A stretch of DNA of 64,000 nucleotides from Trichobilharzia szidati (taxonomy: Eukaryota > Platyhelminthes > Trematoda > Strigeidida > Schistosomatidae): contig OX235275.1 in the NCBI GenBank assembly GCA_944472155.2, positions 54,081,228 to 54,145,227 of the forward strand, given 5' to 3'. The translations under genes were made by a program, and so were the position numbers. Below, in pieces: positions 44,060 to 53,499 of this stretch (within the stretch, counting starts at the first letter, position 1; every line of letters begins with the position of its first letter). The notes under the pieces are model-generated. The model was not told the DNA's origin. It saw only the letters and a program-made list of their open reading frames with translations, and searched no databases.

Positions 44060-44280
44060 ATATGATGCGAAGCACAAGAGGTGGCTCTCGTGGCCCAAGT
44101 GGTCTAGTGGATAACGCTTTGGCATTTGAAACTATGAGCAGTGGGTTAAAGCCTCGGTGGGAACATCATCACTCAATGACTGGGGAATGCAGGTACATCC
44201 AAGTGGTGACGAGTCTCAAATAGAATGAAATTAGCATCCTGCATTCCACTGCTAGTCACCATCCACCAATTAATTATATA
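44060..44280 (+). mobile_element. Smα-like SINE, near full length
   Basis: tRNA-like head 'gtggcccaagtggtctagtggataacgc' (A box) and 'gtgggttaaagcctcggtgg' (B-box remnant), then 'caggtacatccaag', TGGTGACGAGTCTCAAATAGAATGAAATTAGCATC, 'ctgcattccactgctagtca'. This is the Smα layout of schistosomes. C3 and stem II are mutated, so the ribozyme is probably inactive. Confidence 0.8.
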
Positions 44281-44309
44281 AATGTGGTCGTACAACTGAA
44301 GAAGTAATT

Positions 44310-44900
44310 GAATTCGTGGGAAAGAGATTCCACGTTACCCAGATCCATAATCCCAAACCTAACACTAACCATTAATTGTAGCTCTAATCCTTAATCCTAA
44401 AATTAACCTCATCTCTGACCCCTAACCCTAACTAATCTGATCATTCAACTTAACGCTAGACGTATAGGGTAGATAACTTTGAGATTAACAGAAAGCTTCT
44501 AAAGTGTACCTACACTGCATTCACTACTAGTAATATGGTTGTCTGTTTACAGGCTATTCGGTGGCTGCTACAATTTATCTGGCAAGGTCAAACCATCATG
44601 GTCAAAACCAAAGTGACCTTGAACAACCAATCAGAATTCAGATGTTGAAAAAAGTTGCATAACCGTGGAAAACTACACTAAAAAATAATGTACACATAAT
44701 ATTACACTGTATAGTTGTAGCTTATATGTTGCAATACACAGGCATGATTTGATTTGGAATGACCTTTCATAACATCCCCTGTGTCTGATTGGTTCTTGAA
44801 GGTCAACTTTTGAAAGAACTTGACTTTGGGGCTATGATACTTTAACTTCACCGTTTATCTTTAACTTAAATCACTCGTGTAACTTTAGAGTTAGCAGGCG
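44310..44900 (-). repeat. Repeat Y-related region
   Basis: CCTAA-like strings at 44345-44440, 'gtgaccttgaacaaccaatc' at 44612 and 'ctgattggttcttgaaggtc' at about 44787. Same motif pair as other Y copies. Confidence 0.55.
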
Positions 44901-45071
44901 GTTGATTTGAATTCCTCCGTGATACAGATTTTTAGTCACCCCACGATTATCATCACATCAATAACAACAATCTACCGTACTAATACTATTTCATCAAACA
45001 GTCACATCATCAGTTAAAAATCTTCCGCTCTCCGCCTATATCGATAGAGGTTGATGGGATAAACAATCAGA

Positions 45072-45125
45072 TCGAGAGATAGATAGATAGACAGACAGAC
45101 AGGCAGTCGGTCAGTCAGTCAGTAA
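45072..45125 (+). repeat. Tetranucleotide repeat (GATA/GACA/GTCA)
   Basis: Consecutive gata, gaca and gtca units. Confidence 0.85.
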
Positions 45126-45654
45126 ATCGAGTGGAACGATAAACTGACACTCATACTTAAACAGTATTACATCCAGTTGAACCTGATTAAAGTGTCCATT
45201 TCAAACTTGGTGTTAACACTATGTAGACACATTGTAGTCCGATTAGGTAAACATCAACCATTCTCAAAAACTTATTACTATTATTATTATTTTATAGAAC
45301 ATACATAAACAGCAGGATGGAATGTATTCTCTCTGAAATTATGAAGCCAACTGAAACATGGAGTGATAAATAACTTTAACCAATTAAGTAGTATATTAGT
45401 AGTATAATAACACCAAGTTTTCTATGCCTGATCCTGTGAAAAGGGAACAAGGGGCGGTTGAGAGTAGAGTATGCAACCCTACAGTATAAAAGACAAACCC
45501 ATCACTAATGGAACTTTGAAGCACAGAGAAATAAAACAAATTTATTCTCCCTTGGAATAGGTAGCTTTCCTCGGCAAGAGGAGTGCTGACACTGTCAGCT
45601 GAACGCCTACTGCGAAGCCAGCCAGTCAGCCAATATATCTCCTTTTTGAATTTT
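45126..45654. other. No gene seen
   Basis: AT-rich, with no motif recognised. Confidence 0.45.
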
Positions 45655-45872
45655 TTATTCCTTTAAGTTCCCAGCGGAGCATAGGGGACTTCAAGCTAGA
45701 GGCTTGAAGTTTCGGTGGGGTTGCTAGCTAGCCTCATACCCAACCTTCCCTCTTCACCAGTCTTATTAATGGCTTAGCGAGGTAAAGGAATGCCTCATCA
45801 GCTGGAGATTGAACCCCGAACCACACGTGGCGTGGCTGGCAAGGATTCTACCGCTGTGCCACCGAAGCGGAA
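45655..45872 (-). mobile_element. SINE-A copy
   Basis: Minus strand head 'cgcttcggtggcacagcggt' with GGGGTTCAATC, body and 'ttgaagtcccctatgctccg' tail. Complete but diverged. Confidence 0.75.
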
Positions 45873-46158
45873 GAGTAAACTTGGGGATATTGAATGTCTG
45901 TACTATGTTTGAGGCTGGAAAGTTTGCCCAGATTACAGAAGAAATGTGAAGATATTTTCTTACAGAAATGTGTTAGAAATCTGTGAAAGCAAATAGAATG
46001 GAAGGGGACTCTCCTAATTGTTAACTGCAGAGTCAATTGTATACCACAGTCATCTAGACGACAATCATGATAATACTACAGGTGTAGCTATCATGATGTC
46101 ACCAACGACATCAAAGGATCTCATGGACTGAGAATTAATCTCCTCTGGGATCATAACA

Positions 46159-46890
46159 ATGAAATTCAACTCAAATATGAGAAGAGTTACATGCAGCATT
46201 TTTAGGAGGCTAGAAGGGATAAGAAATAAGCAACTTTATCAAATAATCAGCACCATAGAAGATGAACTGAACAATCTCAAGAGAATCCTCGTCGAGAATT
46301 GCTATCCAGAAAGATTTATTGCAAAATCTATGAATCCTACACCAGAAAAGCCGCCCATGCTTAGCGTCCCGAAAAAACTACAACACATGAACCTTCAATT
46401 AAACGGAGATTTATCTGCGGAAACACTAAAAAATCGACTGTCGCGCTCACTTAAGAAGACCTTCTTCGCAGCCGAACTACGACTAACCTTCTCCACAAAA
46501 CCTATGATTCATGTGAACGTGAAGGATAAGCTACCGCTGCTGGCCTCATCAATGTGCATTTATCAATTCACCTGCTCGTGTGGAGCCAGGTATGTCGGCC
46601 GTACCCAGTGTTCGCTTTCCAAACGTATCACCGAGCACTTACCAACATGGTTTCACAAAGAAGAAAATCGATGCCCCCGCAGTTCCATCTTAGAACATCT
46701 GATAGAATCCGGACACCAAGCCACACCGCAAACAAACTTCAAAGCCGTCTACAGAGTAAGAGGTGGTCTCCCTAAAGGTGTACGAATCAGACTTCTTCAA
46801 ACTGCAGAAGCAATGGCGATTCACTTGCTGAATCCTGAACTCTGCATACAGAAGAAGTTCGTTCAATCACTACACTTGCAATGGACGTAA
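46159..46890 (+). CDS. PLE-H ORF: linker plus GIY-YIG (5' truncated)
   Basis: An open frame of 243 codons. Residues 1-60 are linker (LNNLKRILVENCYPERFIAK), 75-125 a KK-rich region (PKKLQHMNLQLNGDLSAETL, LRLTFSTKPM), 136-145 the Cys-rich SSMCIYQFTCSCGARYVGRT, which holds the CIY and YVG motifs of the GIY-YIG fold; Arg and ITEH follow, then RSSILEHLIESGH, FKAVYRVRGGLPKG and LLQTAEAMAIHLLNPELCIQ with the conserved Glu. No stop or shift. RT motifs are not found upstream, so it is the C-terminal third of a PLE; the ATG at 46159 is simply the first in frame. Its 3' UTR (46891-47286) is interrupted by the PLE-A palindrome and resumes at 50299. Confidence 0.8.
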   Translation: MKFNSNMRRVTCSIFRRLEGIRNKQLYQIISTIEDELNNLKRILVENCYPERFIAKSMNPTPEKPPMLSVPKKLQHMNLQLNGDLSAETLKNRLSRSLKKTFFAAELRLTFSTKPMIHVNVKDKLPLLASSMCIYQFTCSCGARYVGRTQCSLSKRITEHLPTWFHKEENRCPRSSILEHLIESGHQATPQTNFKAVYRVRGGLPKGVRIRLLQTAEAMAIHLLNPELCIQKKFVQSLHLQWT

Positions 46891-47312
46891 TCTATCTTAT
46901 TAGCCGACATGTAAATTCTACCTAATCTTTTCTTCTGTCTCTTCATTAGTATTATTTTGCCTTCTCAATTGTAACATTTTACATTTTCAACTTTCTTGTT
47001 CTCTACCCCCACCCGATTCAATTTCTACACCTCACTACCACTGTTACTGACTTGAACATCGCTCAGTTTCTAGTCATTTATGTTACGTCATCCAACCTAT
47101 TTACTCAATCTCACTTCTACTTAATCTCTACCTGTAATTACCTCTGTTGCTATCCTGACCTAAGTTGTAACATTTTATATTACGTCATCTAGCTTACTAA
47201 CTCAATCTTACTTTAGTTGATGTCTGATTAACTTTGTCTCTATACTACATCATTCTTGTATTAACTAATAAATTATCTAAACTTGAATAAAGCAAGAACG
47301 AAAGTGGTTTGT

Positions 47313-47362
47313 GCAGAATAATATGGTACCATCATTTATTTCGTAGGCTTCTCATCAGCTGC
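47313..47362 (-). ncRNA. Hammerhead-like motif, palindrome left arm
   Basis: Minus strand: GCAG, CUGAUGA, GAAGCCUAC, GAAA, UAAAUGAUGGUACCAUAUUAU, U, CUGC. Both core strands are intact. Helix I is GCAG/CUGC; helix III is AUAA/UUAU closed by an AUGGU/ACCAU hairpin. Helix II has a single G-C pair, a weak point. Confidence 0.65.
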
Positions 47363-47684
47363 TTACAGCTTGCAAATTTTTACATGTTGCCAGTTGACAA
47401 AAAGTTCCACAGTAAGTGAACAGTGCTCAGAAAATTGCGCTTATATAGTTTTTACACATGCAGTTCAAGTTTAAACAAAATAGATGTATGCATAAAATGG
47501 TAAAGGAGTTACGTAATAAAAACGAAATATGAGTTAGATACAGAGTGACTAAGAAATTAGGTAACAATGTACTGAGTTCAACTCAAATCATAGAAACAAG
47601 AGACAAGCAAAATTACAGAATATAAAAGGGGGTGAGGTTAAAGACAAAGATTACGTAATCAGATGAGAGAATAAAGACATTCAG

Positions 47685-48758
47685 TTACCAGGGCAAAGAG
47701 AGATTAATAACTGCTTCTTTCTGAACACATAAATCTGGTTTCAAGCGTTTGATAGAGATTGCTTCGGCAAACTTGAGGAGAATGGAACTCCTTTGTCTAT
47801 TGATAATTTTAAAGGATTTCTCGATTTCTACCTCATGACCCGTGTCGAGAAGATGTCTAGTGATAGCGCTGCTATAAGAGTTTGTTCCCTTGAGACGTAG
47901 GCTTCTTGGCACATGTTCAGAAAATCGGAGGTGTGCCCTTCTTTCTGTTCTCCCAATGTAACTGCTCCCGCAGATACACGTAAATTTGTATACACAGTTG
48001 GAGTTAACATGAGAAGGGTATCTATCGACTTTTGACTGCACCAAAGAGCATGTTGTTCTATGGACGGGAACCAACTTATCTGCAGGATAGGCTCTGGCTA
48101 GTGATGTTCTCAGTCTTCTGTTGACCATTTCTGCAATGTTTTCACCTTTAAAATCTAGTTGAATGAAGACAGGCTTTTTTTCAACTGTGATTTGTTTGGT
48201 ATTTGAGTCTTCACATCTTCCATATTTGTTTATGAATCTTTGACGGTAACCGTTATTTTTCAGCACCTTTTCGAGGAACATAAATTCTTCCTCTAGTTTC
48301 TCTGTAGAGCATATTCTCCTTGCTCTATAGTACAGAGTCTTGACTAGTGCTCGTTTATAGCTATTTGGACAAAAGCGATTAAAATGTAAGTATTGTCCAT
48401 TCCATGTAGGTTTTCGGTAAATTGACCTCTGGAGATTACCATCTTCTAGGCGTTGCATGGCGATGTCAAGGAAATGGAACTTCCCGTCATTTTCATGTTC
48501 CATGGTAAATACAATATTTGTATGTGCTTTGTTGAATAGGCTGAGTAGGTAGGAGGCATGACTGTCGTTTTTGCATACTACAAATGTGTCATCGACATAT
48601 CGACAATAGGAAGTTGTTTGATCGATTGCATGCTTCAACTTTGTTTTCTCAAGGTTTGACATGAAGATATCTGCTAGAACAGGGCTAAGTGGACTGCCCA
48701 TGGCTACGCCATCTATTTGTCGGTAAAGAGTGTTATCAAACTGGAATTGTACATCCAT
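47685..48758 (-). CDS. PLE-A RT plus GIY-YIG ORF, left arm (5' truncated)
   Basis: 357 codons. Residues 11-33 hold LYRQIDGVAMGSPLSPVLAD (RT motif B); 54-57 YVDD (catalytic motif C); 90-120 FHFLDIAMQR and SIYRKPTWNGQ (later RT motifs); 150-250 the linker with a Cys/His pair; 255-269 CVYKFTCICGSSYIG (GIY-YIG), Arg 278, RFSEH to 282; FAEAISI with the catalytic Glu at about 332; RLKPDLCVQKE near the end. A full PLE protein has several hundred more residues (fingers and palm with the first Asp of the triad), absent here, so it cannot act alone. The ATG is inside the RT. Sequence is fully open and nearly identical to its mirror copy, which argues for a young insertion. Confidence 0.9.
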   Translation of the reverse strand: MDVQFQFDNTLYRQIDGVAMGSPLSPVLADIFMSNLEKTKLKHAIDQTTSYCRYVDDTFVVCKNDSHASYLLSLFNKAHTNIVFTMEHENDGKFHFLDIAMQRLEDGNLQRSIYRKPTWNGQYLHFNRFCPNSYKRALVKTLYYRARRICSTEKLEEEFMFLEKVLKNNGYRQRFINKYGRCEDSNTKQITVEKKPVFIQLDFKGENIAEMVNRRLRTSLARAYPADKLVPVHRTTCSLVQSKVDRYPSHVNSNCVYKFTCICGSSYIGRTERRAHLRFSEHVPRSLRLKGTNSYSSAITRHLLDTGHEVEIEKSFKIINRQRSSILLKFAEAISIKRLKPDLCVQKEAVINLSLPW

Positions 48759-48785
48759 GGTACACGCCTACTGCTAATGTGTACC

Positions 48786-49859
48786 ATGGATGTACAATTC
48801 CAGTTTGATAACACTCTTTACCGACAAATAGATGGCGTAGCCATGGGCAGTCCACTTAGCCCTGTTCTAGCAGATATCTTCATGTCAAACCTTGAGAAAA
48901 CAAAGTTGAAGCATGCAATCGATCAAACAACTTCCTATTGTCGATATGTCGATGACACATTTGTAGTATGCAAAAACGACAGTCATGCCTCCTACCTACT
49001 CAGCCTATTCAACAAAGCACATACAAATATTGTATTTACCATGGAACATGAAAATGACGGGAAGTTCCATTTCCTTGACATCGCCATGCAACGCCTAGAA
49101 GATGGTAATCTCCAGAGGTCAATTTACCGAAAACCTACATGGAATGGACAATACTTACATTTTAATCGCTTTTGTCCAAATAGCTATAAACGAGCACTAG
49201 TCAAGACTCTGTACTATAGAGCAAGGAGAATATGCTCTACAGAGAAACTAGAGGAAGAATTTATGTTCCTCGAAAAGGTGCTGAAAAATAACGGTTACCG
49301 TCAAAGATTCATAAACAAATATGGAAGATGTGAAGACTCAAATACCAAACAAATCACAGTTGAAAAAAAGCCTGTCTTCATTCAACTAGATTTTAAAGGT
49401 GAAAACATTGCAGAAATGGTCAACAGAAGACTGAGAACATCACTAGCCAGAGCCTATCCTGCAGATAAGTTGGTTCCCGTCCATAGAACAACATGCTCTT
49501 TGGTGCAGTCAAAAGTCGATAGATACCCTTCTCATGTTAACTCCAACTGTGTATACAAATTTACGTGTATCTGCGGGAGCAGTTACATTGGGAGAACAGA
49601 AAGAAGGGCACACCTCCGATTTTCTGAACATGTGCCAAGAAGCCTACGTCTCAAGGGAACAAACTCTTATAGCAGCGCTATCACTAGACATCTTCTCGAC
49701 ACGGGTCATGAGGTAGAAATCGAGAAATCCTTTAAAATTATCAATAGACAAAGGAGTTCCATTCTCCTCAAGTTTGCCGAAGCAATCTCTATCAAACGCT
49801 TGAAACCAGATTTATGTGTTCAGAAAGAAGCAGTTATTATTCTCTCTTTGCCCTGGTAA
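48786..49859 (+). CDS. PLE-A RT plus GIY-YIG ORF, right arm (5' truncated)
   Basis: Exact mirror of 47685-48758, identical in protein apart from residue 351 (Ile for Asn). The frame stays open upstream to 48717 through the junction, adding 23 codons that come from reverse-complemented left arm and spacer (MSVKSVIKLELYIHG..), not real protein. The ATG at 48786 mirrors that of the other arm. It shows the same YVDD and GIY-YIG motifs, and like the other lacks the N-terminal RT part. Confidence 0.9.
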   Translation: MDVQFQFDNTLYRQIDGVAMGSPLSPVLADIFMSNLEKTKLKHAIDQTTSYCRYVDDTFVVCKNDSHASYLLSLFNKAHTNIVFTMEHENDGKFHFLDIAMQRLEDGNLQRSIYRKPTWNGQYLHFNRFCPNSYKRALVKTLYYRARRICSTEKLEEEFMFLEKVLKNNGYRQRFINKYGRCEDSNTKQITVEKKPVFIQLDFKGENIAEMVNRRLRTSLARAYPADKLVPVHRTTCSLVQSKVDRYPSHVNSNCVYKFTCICGSSYIGRTERRAHLRFSEHVPRSLRLKGTNSYSSAITRHLLDTGHEVEIEKSFKIINRQRSSILLKFAEAISIKRLKPDLCVQKEAVIILSLPW

Positions 49860-50181
49860 CTGAATGTCTTTATTCTCTCATCTGATTACGTAATCTTTGT
49901 CTTTAACCTCACCCCCTTTTATATTCTGTAATTTTGCTTGTCTCTTGTTTCTATGATTTGAGTTGAACTCAGTACATTGTTACCTAATTTCTTAGTCACT
50001 CTGTATCTAACTCATATTTCGTTTTTATTACGTAACTCCTTTACCATTTTATGCATACATCTATTTTGTTTAAACTTGAACTGCATGTGTAAAAACTATA
50101 TAAGCGCAATTTTCTGAGCACTGTTCACTTACTGTGGAACTTTTTGTCAACTGGCAACATGTAAAAATTTGCAAGCTGTAA

Positions 50182-50231
50182 GCAGCTGATGAGAAGCCTA
50201 CGAAATAAATGATGGTACCATATTATTCTGC
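50182..50231 (+). ncRNA. Hammerhead-like motif, palindrome right arm
   Basis: Exact mirror of the left-arm motif. The two ribozymes lie near the outer ends of the inverted pair and would appear once each in transcripts from either strand. Confidence 0.65.
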
Positions 50232-50298
50232 ACAAACCACTTTCGTTCTTGCTTTATTCAAATTCATCAAGGGGAATAAATGCATGAAGTTTCTCAAA

Positions 50299-50425
50299 TA
50301 TCTAAACTTGACAGACCTCATGTACACACACACAAATATTTATATATAAATGCGATTGTACAGCTATGTGAATGAATTCGCCGAAAAGAGTCTCTTCGCT
50401 GAGTGTCTTCTCTTTTTCAAATAAT
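50299..50425 (+). mobile_element. PLE-H terminal region with hammerhead-like motif
   Basis: Continues the PLE-H 3' UTR after the palindrome: 'catgtacacacacacaaata', 'gcgattgtacag', then CAGC, TATGTGAATGAATTCGC, CGAAA, AGAGTCTCTT, C, GCTG (about 50359-50402). Helix I CAGC/GCUG and helix III AAGAG/CUCUU are intact, but the CUGAUGA strand carries an insertion. Confidence 0.6.
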
Positions 50426-50429
50426 CAGC

Positions 50430-50660
50430 AGCCGAAAACCGACAACTCAACAAATATTGACAAGTAATTGGAAATGGATTACATTTACGCTGAGGAGACC
50501 TTCCAGTGATATCAATCCCATCATTGAAGCCTAATAGGAACCGATGAAAGTGATGACAAAAAAGAACGATTTCTATGAAGATGTCTTGCCGAGGCACTGT
50601 GTTCCGTTGAGAACGTTAGGACTGAATAATAACAATACTACTAATAGTAATAATAAATTC
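50430..50660 (+). pseudogene. RTE-like LINE 3' tip
   Basis: 'caacaaatattgacaagtaa', 'cgctgaggagaccttccagt', 'tcccatcattgaagcctaat' and 'gtgttccgttgagaacgtta' match the basic tail and 3' end of other RTE copies in shortened form; ends in (AAT/ACT)n. Confidence 0.55.
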
Positions 50661-50684
50661 TAGTAGTATAAATCAAGTGGAAGA

Positions 50685-50752
50685 AAATACTTAGTTGTGA
50701 CGAGAGTTGAACAAATTGACATTACATCTCAAATCGATATCAATTAGAAAAT
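50685..50752 (-). mobile_element. HH-SINE left part, split by PLE-E
   Basis: 'ttgaacaaattgacattaca' and 'gatatcaattagaaaat' are the 3' tail of an HH-SINE that resumes at 51775. Confidence 0.6.
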
Positions 50753-50881
50753 TCCATTATGGGTAAATTTTGTTTTGACAAAGTCTCACAGTGTTATACG
50801 GTAATGTTTACTGATGACGTTTCGAGCACAATTTATTGCTCATAATCATATCAAGGTAATCACACAAATTCCTAAATTCAT

Positions 50882-51265
50882 TTATATAGTTCCATTGTTT
50901 TTCACTTGATTTTCACTTGATTTGATTGGTAGTAGTATATTCCATATTTCGGGTATGACTGATGAATCATTCCTGTTGCATGTGTTGGGTGTAGATTCGA
51001 TGAACAAGGATTCAGTAGTCAGCTTCTCTCTCCACCTACCTAGATTCCCTTTTAGAATTTTAACCCTCTCACATCCTATTGTGTGGTTGTGTGTTAATGC
51101 ATGCATTGCAATTGCTGAGCTTTTTTCTAAATTACTTATCTTCTCTGGGTCAACCATTCTTACCTTAGCTAAATTCTTATGTTCTGACAATCTGACTACC
51201 CCTGACCTACTAATTTGACCTATGTAGTTGACTTCACAGTCATTGCAGGGTATTTTGTAAATCAC
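50882..51265 (-). pseudogene. PLE-E GIY-YIG domain, open but 5' truncated
   Basis: 127 open codons: MIYKIPCNDCEVNYIGQISR (IYK and YIG motifs with the Cys pair), VVRLSEHKNLAKV, SAIAMHALTHNHTIGCERVK, RWREKLTTESLFIESTPNTC with the catalytic Glu, NRNDSSVIPEIWNILLP. This is the whole GIY-YIG domain of a lineage distinct from A-D and G-H (ending NRNDSS..PEIW, like PLE-F). The RT is missing at the pair junction, and the plus copy repeats only RLITESLFIESTPN onward (51284-51427). Confidence 0.85.
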
Positions 51266-51460
51266 ATATTATTTTGGAGAGAGAGGTTGATTACTGAATC
51301 CTTGTTCATCGAATCTACACCCAACACATGCAATAGGAATGATTCATCACTCATACCCGAAATATGGAAGATACTACTACCAACCAAATCAAGTGAAAAT
51401 CAAGTGAAAAACAACGGAACTATATAAATGAATTTAGGAAGTCGTGTGATTAACCTGATA

Positions 51461-51645
51461 TGTGCCGGTGGTACAGTGGTTAGGACTGTCGCCGACCATG
51501 CACATGGTCCGGGGTTCGATCCCCTGCCGACGCACACCCGATACCTATGGTCGGCCTGCAAAATTTGGACTACGGATATCGTATGCTGAAAATTCCATAC
51601 TTGTACTGAAAATACGGTGTGGCATCAAGCTGTAATGAAAAAATG
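51461..51645 (+). mobile_element. SINE-B, nested in PLE-E
   Basis: Same tRNA-like head as SINE-A ('ggtggtacagtggttaggac', GGGGTTCGATCCCC, GCCGACGCA) but a different tail: 'cacccgatacctatggtcgg', 'cctgcaaaatttggactacg', 'tgctgaaaattccatacttg', A-rich end. PLE-E sequence resumes at 'atgattatgagcaataaatt'. Second copy at 63258. Confidence 0.8.
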
Positions 51646-51774
51646 ATTATGAGCAATAAATTGTGCTCGAAACGTCATCAGTAAACATTACAATATAACA
51701 CTGTGAGACTTTATCAAAACGAAATTTACCCATAATGGAATTACACTCTACCACAGTGCCTAAGTTTTATTCTT

Positions 51775-52000
51775 ATATCAATTAGAAAATCACTGAAAGT
51801 CAAGGAACACTAGACAGCTAGCTATTCTATCCTAGTCTGCGGGACTCTTCAACTGTGTTCACCCTTTACCTCTACTAGAGATCGAATTCACAGGACACTG
51901 AATTTCAACTCAGTGGCTAAATGCTCAACAGACTCCCCTCATCACCGATTCAATAACACTCAAGTTTCCACTGGTTCTCTGACTATCGGTAGTTTGTGAA
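51775..52000 (-). mobile_element. HH-SINE, right part
   Basis: Minus-strand hammerhead half eroded ('gactcttcaactgtg', 'ctagctattctatcc'), then a decayed B box (GATCGAATTC) and 'tcagtggctaaatgctcaac'. Confidence 0.6.
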
Positions 52001-52149
52001 AAAATCTCCATTAGAAGTAATTAAAATCGCAATAGAAGCCCAAAATCTGAAAGTGATATCTCGTTAACGGTTTAATACTTCACCAGTGGGATACTACAAA
52101 CCTGTGTAATTTCGCTTAAGTGAACCGCTGTAATTATGAACCAAAATTT
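52001..52149. other. No feature recognised
   Basis: Short spacer. Confidence 0.4.
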
Positions 52150-52390
52150 TTATTTTTATTCTATTCCTTTGAGTTCCGAGTGGAACATAGGGCATCAAGT
52201 CTGAGCTTCCAAGTTTCGGTAGCACAGTGGTTTCTATTTTAAGAGGATGGAGTTGTTAACCTCTTGCCAAACCTTACCTCTTTACCGGGTTTGTGAGGTT
52301 TAGGAATGCACCGGCGGAGGATTGATCCCCGGACCACTTGTGGCGTGGGTGGAGAGCGTTCTACCGCTAAAACACCAACGCATCGGACGA
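52150..52390 (-). mobile_element. SINE-A copy
   Basis: Minus strand head 'tgcgttggtgttttagcggt', B box GGGGATCAATCC, body, tail 'tgccctatgttccactcgga' with the RTE-type end. Confidence 0.75.
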
Positions 52391-52489
52391 AAATTTAGAC
52401 ATTAATAATTCAGGAGAACAAATTTAAAATCGAAGTGAAAATTGGTCACAGGGTTTAAAACTTAGGCTTCATAAGCTAATCGATGATTC

Positions 52490-52645
52490 AACGACCAAAT
52501 GATCAGTAGGTACACAAGGGATCAAGGTTCGATTCCCAGCTGACACACTTCTAAACCTCTCATAACTTACTAAGGAAGGTTGGATATGAGGCAAGTGATC
52601 CCACTCCGAGAATAAATAACACCATGGCTACTGCAGCATCAGAGT
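52490..52645 (+). mobile_element. SINE-A fragment
   Basis: 'tcaaggttcgattcccagct', 'gacacacttctaaacctctc', 'aggaaggttggatatgaggc'. Diverged, without tail. Confidence 0.6.
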
Positions 52646-52659
52646 AATAATTTTACGAT

Positions 52660-53440
52660 TATTCCCATGGGTTTCGAGTGGAATGTAGGGAGAGAGGCAG
52701 CAGCACATCGCCGTCTCATCCAGTTTTCTGCAGTCGTCTTTACCTAGCTTCAGGATTGCCCACAGGCTCTCATTTTCACCTCGCACGAGCTCCTCAATGT
52801 CACACACGGACTCAGGCCCAACTCGTCGCTATTCATTTGGGTCTCACTCGGGGACCTGTCTGGTGCATCATATCAGTCAATAGTCTCTCTAGGCGTATGT
52901 CTCATCCCTCTCCATTTTATTCGGCATACTCGTTAGGAAGAAGGTTCTTGGTTGATTCTTTGCCAGAGTCTCTTGTTGTTGATTCTTTGTGGCCGGTGAT
53001 TTAATCTTCATAAGGAACCAAAAGGGGGCAGCCGTTGATAAAAGTCTGCAGTAGCTCTCGTTGGAAATGCTTCTCTTGACACACCAAGTATCTGAATCAT
53101 TTAGAAGCACTGATTTGACATTGAGATGTTGAAAATCCAAATCTTGCTCTTTGTGCTGAATGCAGCAGATCCTGACTGACTTTGACATCCCCACCCAGGT
53201 TGCCTGTTACTGTGACGATACCATCCAAGTCAGTTGTGTGGAAGAATTGACTTCAAAATTCCCCCGTTGGAAGGGATTGGTACTTGTTGTTGATGGTTGT
53301 GGGTATCTTCATCACTCCTCTCTTCTCTATGTCCACATGAAGTCCTGTATTCACTGCCTATCTCTTCTGCCAGCTTGTTGATTTTCTCCTTAGATCTCCA
53401 AGTTTGCGTCGATTCAGTGCAGTCATGAATGGAAAGTTAC
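52660..53440 (-). pseudogene. RTE-like LINE, decayed
   Basis: Minus strand from a KEENQQAGRRDRQ-like start through ITTINNKYQSLPTGEF..-like sequence in place of the Gln tract, to the basic tail at about 52800-52970 and the 'cctacattccactcgaaacc' 3' end. Stops in all frames. Confidence 0.7.
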
Positions 53441-53499
53441 ACATTACTAATTCATATATCAACTAAGAGAATTCATTGAAGGGGAAAATAGTGAGCTTG

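Larger units (their letters stand above)
47283..50261. mobile_element. PLE-A palindrome, 1,483-bp arms, 13-bp target duplication
   Basis: Arms 47283-48765 and 48779-50261 are mirror images around a 13-bp spacer; every landmark I checked satisfies x + x' = 97544, so there are no net indels. Only one base difference was noticed (near 47704, giving Asn/Ile at codon 351). TATCTAAACTTGA occurs at 47274-47286 and 50299-50311 just outside. The right copy extends 37 bp further at its 3' end. The flanks join as one PLE-H 3' UTR, so the palindrome was a single insertion. Confidence 0.92.
50753..51774. mobile_element. PLE-E head-to-head pair with 16-bp target duplication
   Basis: Minus copy 50753-51268 and plus copy 51269-51774. 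ATATCAATTAGAAAAT stands at 50737-50752 and again at 51775-51790. Inner ends meet at 'aaatcacatattattttgga' (about 51260-51280). A SINE-B (51461-51645) is inserted in the right arm. The 3' terminal sequence is the same as in the fold-back at 29455-29680. Confidence 0.85.

Noticed and set aside
48717..48785. N-terminal 23-codon extension of the right-arm PLE ORF
   Set aside because: It reads through the palindrome junction into reverse-complemented left arm; not part of the family protein.
47283..50261. Palindrome as a pure assembly artefact
   Set aside because: Unequal 3' ends of the arms, non-inverted flanks, a 13-bp direct repeat and other pairs in the window make it unlikely, though read support is needed.
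50805..50835. Hammerhead in PLE-E end (CTGATGACGTTTCGAGC)
   Set aside because: CUGAUGA lies on one strand and GAAAC on the other; no single strand carries both core parts.
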